A DNA stretch of 9,277 nucleotides from an uncultured Porphyromonadaceae bacterium (GTDB lineage Bacteria > Bacteroidota > Bacteroidia > Bacteroidales > Muribaculaceae): assembly GCA_900555165.1 (NCBI GenBank), contig USKE01000071.1:1-9277 (forward strand), in the 5' to 3' direction. Shown here piece by piece: positions 1-6,354 of the stretch. Made by a program: the position numbers and the translations under genes. The notes under the pieces are model-generated. The model saw only the letters and a list, made by a program, of their open reading frames with translations. It was not told the DNA's origin and searched no databases. Within the stretch, counting starts at the first letter, position 1, and the number at the start of each line of letters is the position of its first letter.

Positions 1-300
1 CTTGACCGCAAGGCCGTTGGTGGGGGCGGCCGAGTCAAGCAGCCATTCGGTGATGTTTGCGGCTCCGGACTCGTCGGCGATGTAATATTCGTAGGTCGAG
101 GCGTCGTAGCCTATGGTGACCGAGAAAAGCTCCTCGACCGCCTGGCGGTAGTTGTAGAAAGTACGGCGCGGCAGGCGCGACTCGCCCCCTGAGAAGGGCG
201 AGCGCGCCCAGCACGCGTCGAGTTCGCGGCGCGAGATGCGTCCGTGGCGGCTGATTGTGTCCACCAGCCATATATACCGGTTCAGCAGGTCACGCGCCAT
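1..300 (-). CDS. WYL-domain transcriptional regulator, N-terminal part (cut by window edge)
   Basis: The 100 visible codons begin MARDLLNRYIWLVDTISRHG, followed by a helix-turn-helix-like stretch (ISRRELDACWAR, then RRTFYNYRQAVEELF). This is the characteristic start of Bacteroidales WYL-domain regulators: a DNA-binding N-terminus followed by a WYL ligand-sensing domain. The WYL part lies beyond position 1 and is not seen, so the assignment rests on the N-terminal pattern only. The frame is open to the window edge. The gene starts 32 bases after the stop of the peptide transporter on the same strand, with no TAnnTTTG box between them, so it is probably the last visible gene of the cyclase-sufE-transporter operon. 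A 9-bp hairpin at that junction may reduce read-through. The regulated genes and ligand cannot be told from the sequence. Confidence 0.8.
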   Translation of the reverse strand, partial: MARDLLNRYIWLVDTISRHGRISRRELDACWARSPFSGGESRLPRRTFYNYRQAVEELFSVTIGYDASTYEYYIADESGAANITEWLLDSAAPTNGLAVK

Positions 301-318
301 ATCTGACTGTTTCGGAAG

Positions 319-345
319 GGTAACCCGGCACGTTATCGGGTTACC
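319..345 (-). terminator. Perfect 9-bp inverted repeat at the end of the transporter gene
   Basis: GGTAACCCG at 319-327 pairs perfectly with CGGGTTACC at 337-345 around a 9-base loop. The repeat spans the transporter stop codon (333-335). Read on the minus strand it is followed by CTTCC rather than a T-run, so it is not a textbook intrinsic terminator in the operon direction. On the plus strand it is followed by TTTTC. It could be a partial terminator, an attenuator or an RNA-stabilising 3' structure between the transporter and the WYL gene. Confidence 0.4.
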
Positions 346-1994
346 TTTTCAAGCCATTTCACCATCGACAGCATCACGCCCATCGACAGCAGGCAGAACC
401 CTGCGAACACGGCCCAGCACATCCACTGGTGCGGGAAAGTATTGAGCATAGTCACGCCCAGTGCGATAAACAGGTTGCCGATGGCCGTGGAGGTGAGCCA
501 CAGACCCTGGCAGATGCCCTGCAGATGTTTCGGGGCGATCTTCGACACGAACGAAAGGCCCAGCGGCGAGATGAACAGCTCGGCTACCGTCAAGAAGAAA
601 TATGTGAGTATCAGCACATACGGGCCTGTCTTCATCGACATCTTCACGGCTTCGCCGAGACCCTTGAACTCCTCGCCCGACGGATAATTATAGACAATGG
701 CCACAGTCGCCAGGAAGATATATGCCAACGCGGTTATGAACATGCCGATGGCTATTTTCCTGGGGGTGCTCACCTCTTTGCCTCGTTTCACGAACCAGGC
801 GAATGTGAGCATGATTATCGGCGTGAGCACAATCACGAAGAACGGATTGATACACTGCCATATCTCTGGAGCCACATTGTCGGTGGTCACGAAATCACGT
901 GCGAATACGGCAAGCGACTGTCCGTTCTGATGGAACGAGAACCAGAAGAAAACAACGACGCCCAGCACGGCGAAGAGGGCATAGAGGCGCTGGCGGATCT
1001 CGCGGGCATCGGTCTGCGCCTCCTGAGGGGTGATATTGGTGTTTTTGGCTTTCTTGACAGGAGTAGGCAGGCGTTTCATCACCCAGGCGAAAACGGCCAG
1101 AGAAATGAGCATGGCCACCACAGATGCGATAAACGAGAAATGCACCCCAGTATTGAATATCTCCAGATACGAGTTGCAGAACGCGGCGTCGACCTCGCCC
1201 GTATGCCCTACACCCGAGGCGAGCGTGGCAAGATTGGCGGTATCGTTTGCACCGGCACTGCCATTGATGAACTTATGGCAGAGGCGCGGCAGGTCTGCGT
1301 TATAGGCCAGATGATGCGCCTTCAGCCAGAACTCTCGCAGCAGCGGCGCGATGAACGGCGCTATCACGCCGCCGATGTTGATGAACACATAGAATATCTG
1401 GAAACCGGAGTCACGGCGCCCTCTGGCTATGGCAAGCGCCTCGGGGCCCTTCTTGGCGGCCTCGGCCTCGAAATTGTCATAAAGCTGACCCACGATAGCC
1501 TGAAGGTTACCCTTGAACAGGCCGTTGCCGAAGGCTATTATGAACAGGGCGAAACAGGTGAACACAAGTATCCACGACACACCGCCCCCGACATTGTCTG
1601 AGAACACCGGGATCGAGAGGAGTCCGTAGCCCAGTGCCATCACGAGCAGACCGGCTATGATGGTGCCCTTGTATTTCTGGGTGCGGTCGGCGATCATGCC
1701 GCCCGGCAGACTCAGCACATATATGAGGAAATAGAACACGGCATAGATCCATCCGGCCAGGTCATCGCTGATGCCGAATTTTGAACACAGGAACAGCAGA
1801 AGCACCGCGTTCATGATGTAATAGCCGAAACGTTCGCCCATGTTGGCGATCGCGGCCGGAATCAGCCCCTTGGGATGATCTTTGCGCGCCTTGATGATAT
1901 AGAACACAAGCAGGGGGATTACGATGACCAGAATCGCCATGAGAATGACCAGGGCCTGGTTCTCCTGCATAAAGCCTGAAACGGATAACAGCAT
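333..1994 (-). CDS. POT/PTR2-family proton-dependent oligopeptide transporter
   Basis: An inner-membrane symporter of 553 residues, expected to import di- and tripeptides with protons. The family is shown by GERFGYY at residues 53-59 (the ExxERFxYY region of helix 1), GGMIAD near 98-103 (PTR2 signature 1 region), GLFKGN near 158-163, and FYVFINIGG at 201-209 (PTR2 signature 2). Many hydrophobic segments follow the major-facilitator pattern, with a polar extracytoplasmic loop of roughly 45 residues around 230-275. Two oddities: the first glutamate of ExxERFxYY is Asn51, and a hydrophobic segment (about 13-35) precedes canonical helix 1. A second possible start is Met9 (position 1970), which keeps that extra helix; neither start has a recognisable ribosome site. 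The gene lies 49 bases after sufE with no clear promoter between, so it is probably co-transcribed. The substrate is inferred from the family. Confidence 0.9.
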   Translation of the reverse strand: MLLSVSGFMQENQALVILMAILVIVIPLLVFYIIKARKDHPKGLIPAAIANMGERFGYYIMNAVLLLFLCSKFGISDDLAGWIYAVFYFLIYVLSLPGGMIADRTQKYKGTIIAGLLVMALGYGLLSIPVFSDNVGGGVSWILVFTCFALFIIAFGNGLFKGNLQAIVGQLYDNFEAEAAKKGPEALAIARGRRDSGFQIFYVFINIGGVIAPFIAPLLREFWLKAHHLAYNADLPRLCHKFINGSAGANDTANLATLASGVGHTGEVDAAFCNSYLEIFNTGVHFSFIASVVAMLISLAVFAWVMKRLPTPVKKAKNTNITPQEAQTDAREIRQRLYALFAVLGVVVFFWFSFHQNGQSLAVFARDFVTTDNVAPEIWQCINPFFVIVLTPIIMLTFAWFVKRGKEVSTPRKIAIGMFITALAYIFLATVAIVYNYPSGEEFKGLGEAVKMSMKTGPYVLILTYFFLTVAELFISPLGLSFVSKIAPKHLQGICQGLWLTSTAIGNLFIALGVTMLNTFPHQWMCWAVFAGFCLLSMGVMLSMVKWLEKVTR

Positions 1995-2043
1995 AAAATG
2001 GGAATTTTGATGGGTTGGTTTCTAATTGGTCGGTGAACGGGGG

Positions 2044-2472
2044 TCACGCCTGCTGTCTGGCCTCGAAGGCCATGGCATACAGTCTGATGCGCTTGATCAT
2101 GGCCAGCAGGCCGTTTGAGCGCGTGGGCGACAGATGCTCCGACAGTCCCACGCGGTCGATGAAATACAGGTCGGCGTCAAGTATCTCTTTCGGCGTGTGA
2201 CCCGAGAGCACCGACACCAGCATGGAGATTATCCCCTTGACGATGATGGCGTCTGAGTCGGCGCGCAGAATGATGTGCCCGTGGTCGTCGAGGCGCGCGT
2301 CAATCCACACGCGGCTCTGGCAGCCGTCGATAAGGTTCTCGGGGGTCTTGAGCGACTCGTCGAGCGGCGGCAGCTCGTTGCCCATGTCGATTATCACGCC
2401 ATAGCGGTCCATCCAGTCGTCAAGACCGTCGAACTGCTCGATTATCTCGTTCTGTTTCTCGTTGATTGTCAT
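2044..2472 (-). CDS. sufE: SufE-family cysteine desulfurase activator / sulfur acceptor
   Basis: A 142-residue cytoplasmic protein of the usual SufE length. In known systems SufE takes persulfide sulfur from the cysteine desulfurase SufS and passes it to the SufBCD scaffold for Fe-S cluster assembly. The acceptor site is visible as DGCQSRVW with Cys51, the same position as the acceptor cysteine of E. coli SufE (GCQSQVW). Other family features are the N-terminal helix ending in DWMDRYG and the C-terminal GLSEHLSPTRSNGL. No sufS, sufB, sufC or sufD lies within the window, so it must work with partners encoded elsewhere. Its ATG shares four bases (ATGA, 2469-2472) with the stop of the upstream cyclase gene, indicating translational coupling within one operon. 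Confidence 0.93.
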   Translation of the reverse strand: MTINEKQNEIIEQFDGLDDWMDRYGVIIDMGNELPPLDESLKTPENLIDGCQSRVWIDARLDDHGHIILRADSDAIIVKGIISMLVSVLSGHTPKEILDADLYFIDRVGLSEHLSPTRSNGLLAMIKRIRLYAMAFEARQQA

Positions 2473-3473
2473 AAGTCGTAGATTGTATTTGCCACCACCT
2501 GCACCACATCTGCCATGGTCTGCGGGTCGATGGCCGCGGTATCGTCGGCCACGGTGTGCCAGGTGGGATTGAAACTTCCGGTCTCGGCATTCCTGTTCTC
2601 GATAATGTCGATGCAGGGTATGCCGGCGCGGTTTATGTAGATATGGTCGTCGGTTATGGCGCCTCCGCGCTCATCGGGGAAACGGCCGCTGAGTCCGGCA
2701 CGTGCCGCGTTCTGCCACACCAGGTCTACCACAGCCTTGGCCTGAAGGTCTGAGAAGTATTCGCGGTGGAAACGGGCGTCGCGGCCACCTATCATATCGA
2801 GCAATATGCCGAACACCGGGCGCGAGTCAGAACCGTAAGGCATTGCCGTGACCCACTGCTGGGTGCCGAGACACCATGACTCCTCGTCGACCGACGTGTC
2901 GCCCGAGTTTCCGGAGTCCTCGGCGTCGACAAACAGCAGGTCGACACCCACGGCGGGCGTTTTCTGCGCCATCAGGCGCGCCATCTCAAGCAGACCGGCC
3001 GCCCCCGATGCGCCGTCGTTGGCACCCGGCACGGGGCGGTGACGGTTGGCCTCCACCGGATCCTGGTCAGCCCAGGGGCGCGTGTCGTAATGCGCCAGCA
3101 GCAGCACACGGCGGCTTGCCGACGTGTTGAAACGCCCCAGGATGTTGGCCGCCTCGTGGCGCGAGCCATCCCACACGGTCACGGGGACGGTCTGTACCAG
3201 CACCGTGTCGGCGCCATAGCGTCGCAGAGTGTTGGTTATCAGTTCGCGGCACTGACGGTTTGCCTCACTGCCGGGCGTGCGCGGACCCAGGGCCATCTGG
3301 GCCTTGACAAACGCCATCAGCGAGTCGGCCGACGGGCTCACCGCCGCCACAGCGCCTGCTGTGGCAGTGCCCCGGCCGGTTTCCCCGGCATCGGCGCCCT
3401 GCTCGGCCGCCTTCCGGCTCCCGCAGGCCACCAGCGCCATCAGCGCCAATATAATTGTCACATATTTATGCAT
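2469..3473 (-). CDS. Glutaminyl cyclase (M28-like zinc enzyme), lipoprotein
   Basis: A 334-residue protein likely to convert N-terminal glutamine of exported proteins to pyroglutamate. Residues 1-17 form a lipoprotein signal (MHKYVTIILALMALVAC, lipobox LVAC with Cys17), so it should be anchored in the cell envelope facing the periplasm. The order of motifs matches type II glutaminyl cyclases such as that of Porphyromonas gingivalis: AHYDTRPWAD (127-136), PGANDGASG (149-157, Asp153), DAED (183-186), ESWCLGTQQW (198-207), LLDMIGG (224-230), TDDHIY (274-279) and WHT (305-307, His306). Asp153, the Glu185/Asp186 pair and His306 are the expected zinc and catalytic residues by motif alignment. The frame runs upstream to 3545, but the chosen start gives a clean signal peptide and lies just downstream of a strong promoter match. 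A plain M28 aminopeptidase is the alternative; WCLG and TDDH favour the cyclase. Confidence 0.85.
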   Translation of the reverse strand: MHKYVTIILALMALVACGSRKAAEQGADAGETGRGTATAGAVAAVSPSADSLMAFVKAQMALGPRTPGSEANRQCRELITNTLRRYGADTVLVQTVPVTVWDGSRHEAANILGRFNTSASRRVLLLAHYDTRPWADQDPVEANRHRPVPGANDGASGAAGLLEMARLMAQKTPAVGVDLLFVDAEDSGNSGDTSVDEESWCLGTQQWVTAMPYGSDSRPVFGILLDMIGGRDARFHREYFSDLQAKAVVDLVWQNAARAGLSGRFPDERGGAITDDHIYINRAGIPCIDIIENRNAETGSFNPTWHTVADDTAAIDPQTMADVVQVVANTIYDL

Positions 3474-3490
3474 ATCCGTATAGTATCGGG

Positions 3491-3522
3491 CAAAGATAAC
3501 GATTTCGCCACCAAAAACCAAA
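3491..3522 (-). promoter_or_regulatory. Bacteroidetes-type promoter for the cyclase-sufE-transporter operon
   Basis: On the minus strand, TTTG (3522-3519) is followed after 20 bases by TATCTTTG (3498-3491). This matches the Bacteroidetes housekeeping promoter pattern (-33 TTTG, -7 TAnnTTTG, spacer about 19-21). The estimated transcription start is near 3487, leaving a leader of roughly 14 bases before the ATG at 3473. It excludes the more upstream in-frame ATG at 3545 as the main start. Confidence 0.7.
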
Positions 3523-3561
3523 TAAACCGCCCCCAGCCGCCCCAACCAGTTAAAAAAGCCC

Positions 3562-3569
3562 TATATTTG
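3562..3569 (+). promoter_or_regulatory. Candidate -7 box for the RAYT-like gene
   Basis: TATATTTG fits TAnnTTTG exactly and lies in an A-rich context pointing towards the RAYT-like gene. No TTTG is seen about 20 bases upstream, so the match is only half complete. If used, it would give a leader of about 255 bases containing the tandem repeat and both inverted repeats. Confidence 0.4.
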
Positions 3570-3591
3570 CAAAAAAACCAAACCGTTTTGC

Positions 3592-3619
3592 CCGGGAACA
3601 GCCGGAACAACCGGAACAG
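3592..3619. repeat. 9-base tandem repeat (CCGGAACAA/G)
   Basis: Three near-identical units follow each other: CCGGGAACAG (10 bases), CCGGAACAA and CCGGAACAG. The array runs directly into the left inverted repeat, which starts with the same CCGG. Confidence 0.65.
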
Positions 3620-3653
3620 CCGGGCTGAAGCCCGAAAGCGGGAACAAACCACC
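3620..3653. repeat. REP-like inverted repeat, left arm
   Basis: A 34-base element with a hairpin core, CGGGCT-GA-AGCCCG (3621-3634), and a tail AAAGCGGGAACAAACCACC. Its reverse complement matches the right arm (3766-3798) at about 30 of 34 aligned positions with one gap. A hairpin core plus conserved tail, next to a RAYT-like gene, is the form expected of REP sequences. Confidence 0.7.
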
Positions 3654-3765
3654 CTTTCAGGCCTCACTCTCCTCTCTCCCCTCACTCTTTCAACCCCCTC
3701 CCTCTCTCCCCCTCACTTCGCCGCCCTCTGGCAGCTCGTTCACCCTTTGAAAGAATGTGCTGCGA
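3654..3765. other. Pyrimidine-rich spacer between the inverted repeats
   Basis: This 112-base spacer is almost entirely C and T on the plus strand from about 3661 to 3727. Inside it, CCTCTCTCCC followed by (C)CTCACT occurs twice exactly 30 bases apart (3671 and 3701). No convincing gene, start or promoter is visible in it. Confidence 0.6.
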
Positions 3766-3798
3766 GGCGGTTTGCTCCCGCTCCGGGCTTCAGCCCGG
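3766..3798. repeat. REP-like inverted repeat, right arm
   Basis: A 33-base element inverted relative to the left arm. It reads GGCGGTTTGCTCCCGCT and ends in the perfect hairpin CCGGGCT-TC-AGCCCGG (3783-3798). It sits 29 bases before the ATG of the RAYT-like gene, so it would be part of that gene's leader RNA. Confidence 0.7.
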
Positions 3799-3827
3799 CA
3801 TCTTCACCCCTTAAACCTAAAAACCAA

Positions 3828-4715
3828 ATGGCTAACAAACAGATCTGGCGCGCCCCGTGGCATGATTACCGCACAAGATGCGTGTATATGGTAACCGTGA
3901 GCAAACGGCCCGGGGTGCCATCTTTCGGGCGGCTCGGGGGCAGCCATCTGATTCCTGTCGGGCAGCCGGGAGCCGCGGTGGTGATGCTTTCGGCCGTGGG
4001 AACCGCCGTCAGCAAAGCCATAAGGGCCATTCCGGCAATTGACCCCGCCATCAGGCTGCTGCAATATTCGGTAATGCCCGACCATGCGCACATACTGCTG
4101 TTTGTAACGCGCCCGACCGCCGAGCCCCTGGGCAATACAATAGCCCGGATGAAAGCCAGGGCGAATCATGAGAGCGGCCTGCAGAGTGTATTTGAAGAGG
4201 GGTTCAATGACCAGATCATCCTGCCTCCCAGGCCTCTTGACACGCTGTTCACATATATCAGATGCAACCCGCAGAGACTGGCCGTCAGACGGGCCAACCC
4301 CGATTTCTTCAGGCGCGTAAACAGACTCACACTGGCAGGGACCCCCCGCCAGGCATACGGAAACCTGCAGCTGCTTGAAAATCCGTGGAAAGAGGCCGTG
4401 GCCATTCACCGGGCCGATACCGCCCCGAAAAAAGCCCATGACCGCGCCCGCTGGCTTTATACCGCGGCCAATGGCGGAGTGCTGGTGTCACCGTTTATCT
4501 CCCAGGCCGAAAAAGAGATAAGGCGCGAGGCAGAATCTGTTGACGGAAAAATAATACTGCTCACCAACGAGGCCTTTCCTGAGCGATACAAGCCTGCCGC
4601 ACATGATTTCGAGCGTTGTGAAGTGGGGCGCCTGCTTATCATCGCGCCTTTGGAAACCCTCCCCGCCACCCGTGACACATTTCTGCGGCTGAACGCATTT
4701 GCCGGGAGGATTTAA
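3828..4715 (+). CDS. RAYT-like HUH (Y1) transposase-family protein with an extra C-terminal domain
   Basis: A 295-residue protein. Residues 1-165 follow the Y1/IS200-like, REP-associated tyrosine transposase plan: WHDYRTRCVYMVTVSKRPG (11-29), the HUH metal motif in VMPDHAHILL (82-91, His86 and His88), and the tyrosine helix FTYIRCNP (141-148, Tyr143 as probable nucleophile). Such enzymes nick and rejoin single-stranded DNA at hairpin sequences; RAYTs act on scattered REP repeats. Residues about 185-295 form a second, unidentified domain (GGVLVSPFIS 216-225, KIILLTNEAFPERYKP 241-256, EVGRLLIIAP 265-274) whose alternating strands and helices suggest a Rossmann-like fold. The frame is open far upstream to 3039, but that part is antisense to the cyclase gene. 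The ATG at 3828 follows an A-rich leader and begins the recognisable domain. The two hairpin repeats just upstream support the RAYT reading. Activity is inferred. Confidence 0.82.
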   Translation: MANKQIWRAPWHDYRTRCVYMVTVSKRPGVPSFGRLGGSHLIPVGQPGAAVVMLSAVGTAVSKAIRAIPAIDPAIRLLQYSVMPDHAHILLFVTRPTAEPLGNTIARMKARANHESGLQSVFEEGFNDQIILPPRPLDTLFTYIRCNPQRLAVRRANPDFFRRVNRLTLAGTPRQAYGNLQLLENPWKEAVAIHRADTAPKKAHDRARWLYTAANGGVLVSPFISQAEKEIRREAESVDGKIILLTNEAFPERYKPAAHDFERCEVGRLLIIAPLETLPATRDTFLRLNAFAGRI

Positions 4716-4736
4716 GGATTTTTGAGGAGTGTTGGC

Positions 4737-4744
4737 TAACTTTG
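4737..4744 (+). promoter_or_regulatory. Candidate -7 box for the short-chain dehydrogenase gene
   Basis: TAACTTTG fits TAnnTTTG exactly. The -33 partner is weak: TTTA at 4711-4714 with a 22-base gap, or TTTG at 4721-4724, which is too close. The expected start near 4748-4751 is followed by a GC-rich segment (4750-4767) able to fold, and leaves a leader of about 90 bases before the ATG at 4839. Confidence 0.5.
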
Positions 4745-4838
4745 TGCAACCCGGGCGGCGGCCGGGGTGTTGATAATGAGGAACCAACCTGAAAAGGGGC
4801 GGAAACGGCTTAAATGCCGGCAAAAAACAACTGAAACG

Positions 4839-5645
4839 ATGAAGAAGATAGTGATAATGGGGGCCACATCGGGCATCGGGCTGCATGTGGCCGAGAAACT
4901 GGCGGCGCGCGGATATATGGTCGGCGCCGCCGGACGCAACACCGTGGCGCTCGAACAGCTCGGCAAGCTTTACCCCCACAACATACGGGTGGCGCGGATT
5001 GACGTCACCGACCCCGACGCTCCGACCCGTCTCGGCGAGCTTATCGCCGCAATGGGGGGCATGGACACATATTTCCATGTGGCCGGAATCGGTTTCGACA
5101 GCTATCCCCTCGACCCCGCCAAAGAGGAGGCCACCATGCAGACAAACGTCATGGGGTTCACGCGCATGATCGACGCGGCTTTCTGCTATTTCCGCGACCG
5201 CAACGGGGGCCGCGGCCATATCGCCGCCATCACATCGGTGGCCGGGACGAACGGCATCGGACGTCTGGCCTCATATTCGGCCTCGAAAGCGTTCCAGCAA
5301 ACCTACCTGAAAGCCCTTGACCAGCAGGCGCACATCGCCGGCATGCACATACGTTTCACCGATATCCGCCCCGGATGGGTGCGCACCCCTCTGCTCGACA
5401 ACCACCAGAATTACCCGATGATCATGCAGTTGCCATACGCCGTGAAACGCATCATAAAAGCCGTGCGGCACAACCGCCGCGTGGCCGTAATCGACTGGCG
5501 CTGGAACCTGCTCGTAGGGCTGTGGCGCCTCGTGCCCGACTGCCTCTGGGTGCGCCTCCCCATAAAGGTAAGCTCTCTGGCCACGGCACGCCAGACGCGT
5601 CTCAACGCCGCCGAGGCTGTCGAGGACCAGCATGGTGTCAGCTGA
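4839..5645 (+). CDS. Short-chain dehydrogenase/reductase (SDR), classical type
   Basis: A 268-residue cytoplasmic NAD(P)-dependent oxidoreductase of unknown substrate. The Rossmann fold starts at once with MKKIVIMGATSGIG, whose glycine-rich cofactor loop is residues 8-14. The classical catalytic residues are all present: Asn103 in TNVMG, Ser133 in ITSVAG, and Tyr146/Lys150 in YSASK. HVAGIG (80-85) stands where most relatives have NNAG, and RPGWVRT follows the active site as usual. The C-terminus from about 215 has a hydrophobic aromatic stretch (WRWNLLVGLWRLVPDCLWV) that might form a substrate lid or touch the membrane. The frame opens at 4767, but the ATG at 4839 places the nucleotide-binding strand at the N-terminus as is normal. 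It has its own promoter candidate and ends 10 bases from the convergent regulator gene. Confidence 0.9.
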   Translation: MKKIVIMGATSGIGLHVAEKLAARGYMVGAAGRNTVALEQLGKLYPHNIRVARIDVTDPDAPTRLGELIAAMGGMDTYFHVAGIGFDSYPLDPAKEEATMQTNVMGFTRMIDAAFCYFRDRNGGRGHIAAITSVAGTNGIGRLASYSASKAFQQTYLKALDQQAHIAGMHIRFTDIRPGWVRTPLLDNHQNYPMIMQLPYAVKRIIKAVRHNRRVAVIDWRWNLLVGLWRLVPDCLWVRLPIKVSSLATARQTRLNAAEAVEDQHGVS

Positions 5646-5655
5646 CCCCGGTGCC

Positions 5656-6231
5656 TCACTCGCTCTCGCGCAGATAACGTGCGCGTATGCGGTAAAGGGT
5701 TTCCTGCCTGATTTTCAGATATTGGGCTATGTATTTCGCCGGCACGTGCCGCAGTATGTCGGGGCGTGCGGCCACGAATGTGCTGAAACGGCTGTAGGCA
5801 TCCTTGGCGCCGAAATACACATACCGGCGCTCAAGCAGATACAGCTCCTCGACCAGCATGCGGTTGAACCACGCCATCAGTCCGGGACGCTCGCGCAACA
5901 GCGTCTCAAGCCGTGCGAAACCGATTCGGTAGGCCTCGACCGGCAGCACCGCCACACACGAGAATGGCGCGGCCTCGCGGGCATAGAAACTGTGGAACGA
6001 CATGAACGCGTCGCCGTCATGCCCGAAACATATCGTGTCTTCCGTGCCGTCGAGGTCGCATGACACGCGGAAAATTCCCGACCTGACAAGATAAAGGTTT
6101 TCGTCGACACACCCCTGCGTGACTATCAGCGCCCCCTTCGCGTAGAGCGCGGTCTCACAGGCCGCCGACAGCGCCTCGACATCGGCACTGTCGACATCAG
6201 CGTACAATCCGACTATTTCGTGCAAATCCAT
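5656..6231 (-). CDS. Crp/Fnr-family transcriptional regulator
   Basis: A 191-residue DNA-binding regulator starting MDLHEIVGLYADVD. The N-terminal half is a cyclic-nucleotide-binding-like beta-barrel: ALYAKGALIVTQGCVDENLY, then LVRSGIFRV, then DGDAFMS. A long dimerisation helix follows (ARLETLLRERPGLMAWFNRM and onward), and a winged helix closes the protein (PAKYIAQYLKIRQETLYRIR, about residues 164-183). The phosphate-binding residues of cAMP-responsive Crp are not recognisable, and there is no N-terminal cysteine cluster like that of Fnr, so the signal is unknown. The frame extends 14 codons further upstream (to 6273), but the ATG at 6231 starts the usual family N-terminus, and a TAnnTTTG box ends only 7 bases before it, suggesting a nearly leaderless transcript. 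It is divergent from the adhesin gene and convergent with the dehydrogenase gene. Confidence 0.88.
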   Translation of the reverse strand: MDLHEIVGLYADVDSADVEALSAACETALYAKGALIVTQGCVDENLYLVRSGIFRVSCDLDGTEDTICFGHDGDAFMSFHSFYAREAAPFSCVAVLPVEAYRIGFARLETLLRERPGLMAWFNRMLVEELYLLERRYVYFGAKDAYSRFSTFVAARPDILRHVPAKYIAQYLKIRQETLYRIRARYLRESE

Positions 6232-6237
6232 CAATTG

Positions 6238-6269
6238 CAAATTTACGAATTTTCGTCCGTCACATCCAA
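6238..6269 (-). promoter_or_regulatory. Promoter candidate for the Crp/Fnr-type regulator
   Basis: On the minus strand TAAATTTG (6245-6238) fits the -7 box, with TTGG (6269-6266) 20 bases upstream as an imperfect -33 element. The -7 box is so close to the ATG at 6231 that transcripts would be almost leaderless. The octamer AATTGCAA occurs here (6233-6240) and again at 6316-6323. Confidence 0.45.
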
Positions 6270-6354
6270 TCAAAATAACATGCCCTGTGCCGCATGCGCA
6301 CCGTTACAACAAGCAAATTGCAACCATACCGACACAAACAACGACAAACTGACT

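Noticed and set aside
429..1601. 390-codon plus-strand frame opposite the peptide transporter
   Set aside because: It is a GC-rich antisense shadow; the minus strand has clear POT motifs and membrane segments.
3474..3545. Longer N-terminus for the glutaminyl cyclase, starting at 3545
   Set aside because: It would bury the lipoprotein signal inside the protein and begin upstream of the promoter match at 3491-3522.
3592..3660. CRISPR-like array
   Set aside because: The units are 9-base contiguous tandem repeats without unique spacers, and no cas genes are present.
3039..3827. Long open extension in frame with the RAYT-like gene
   Set aside because: It is antisense to the glutaminyl cyclase, has low-complexity content across the repeats, and no family similarity; the Y1 domain starts cleanly at the ATG at 3828.
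4750..4767. GC-rich foldable segment in the dehydrogenase leader
   Set aside because: The pairing is only 5 bp (CCCGG/CCGGG) in a generally GC-rich stretch, with no riboswitch-like architecture.
5637..5646. GTCAGCTGAC palindrome at the end of the dehydrogenase gene
   Set aside because: Ten bases only, inside the coding end, no T-run on either side; it cannot be supported as a terminator between the convergent genes.
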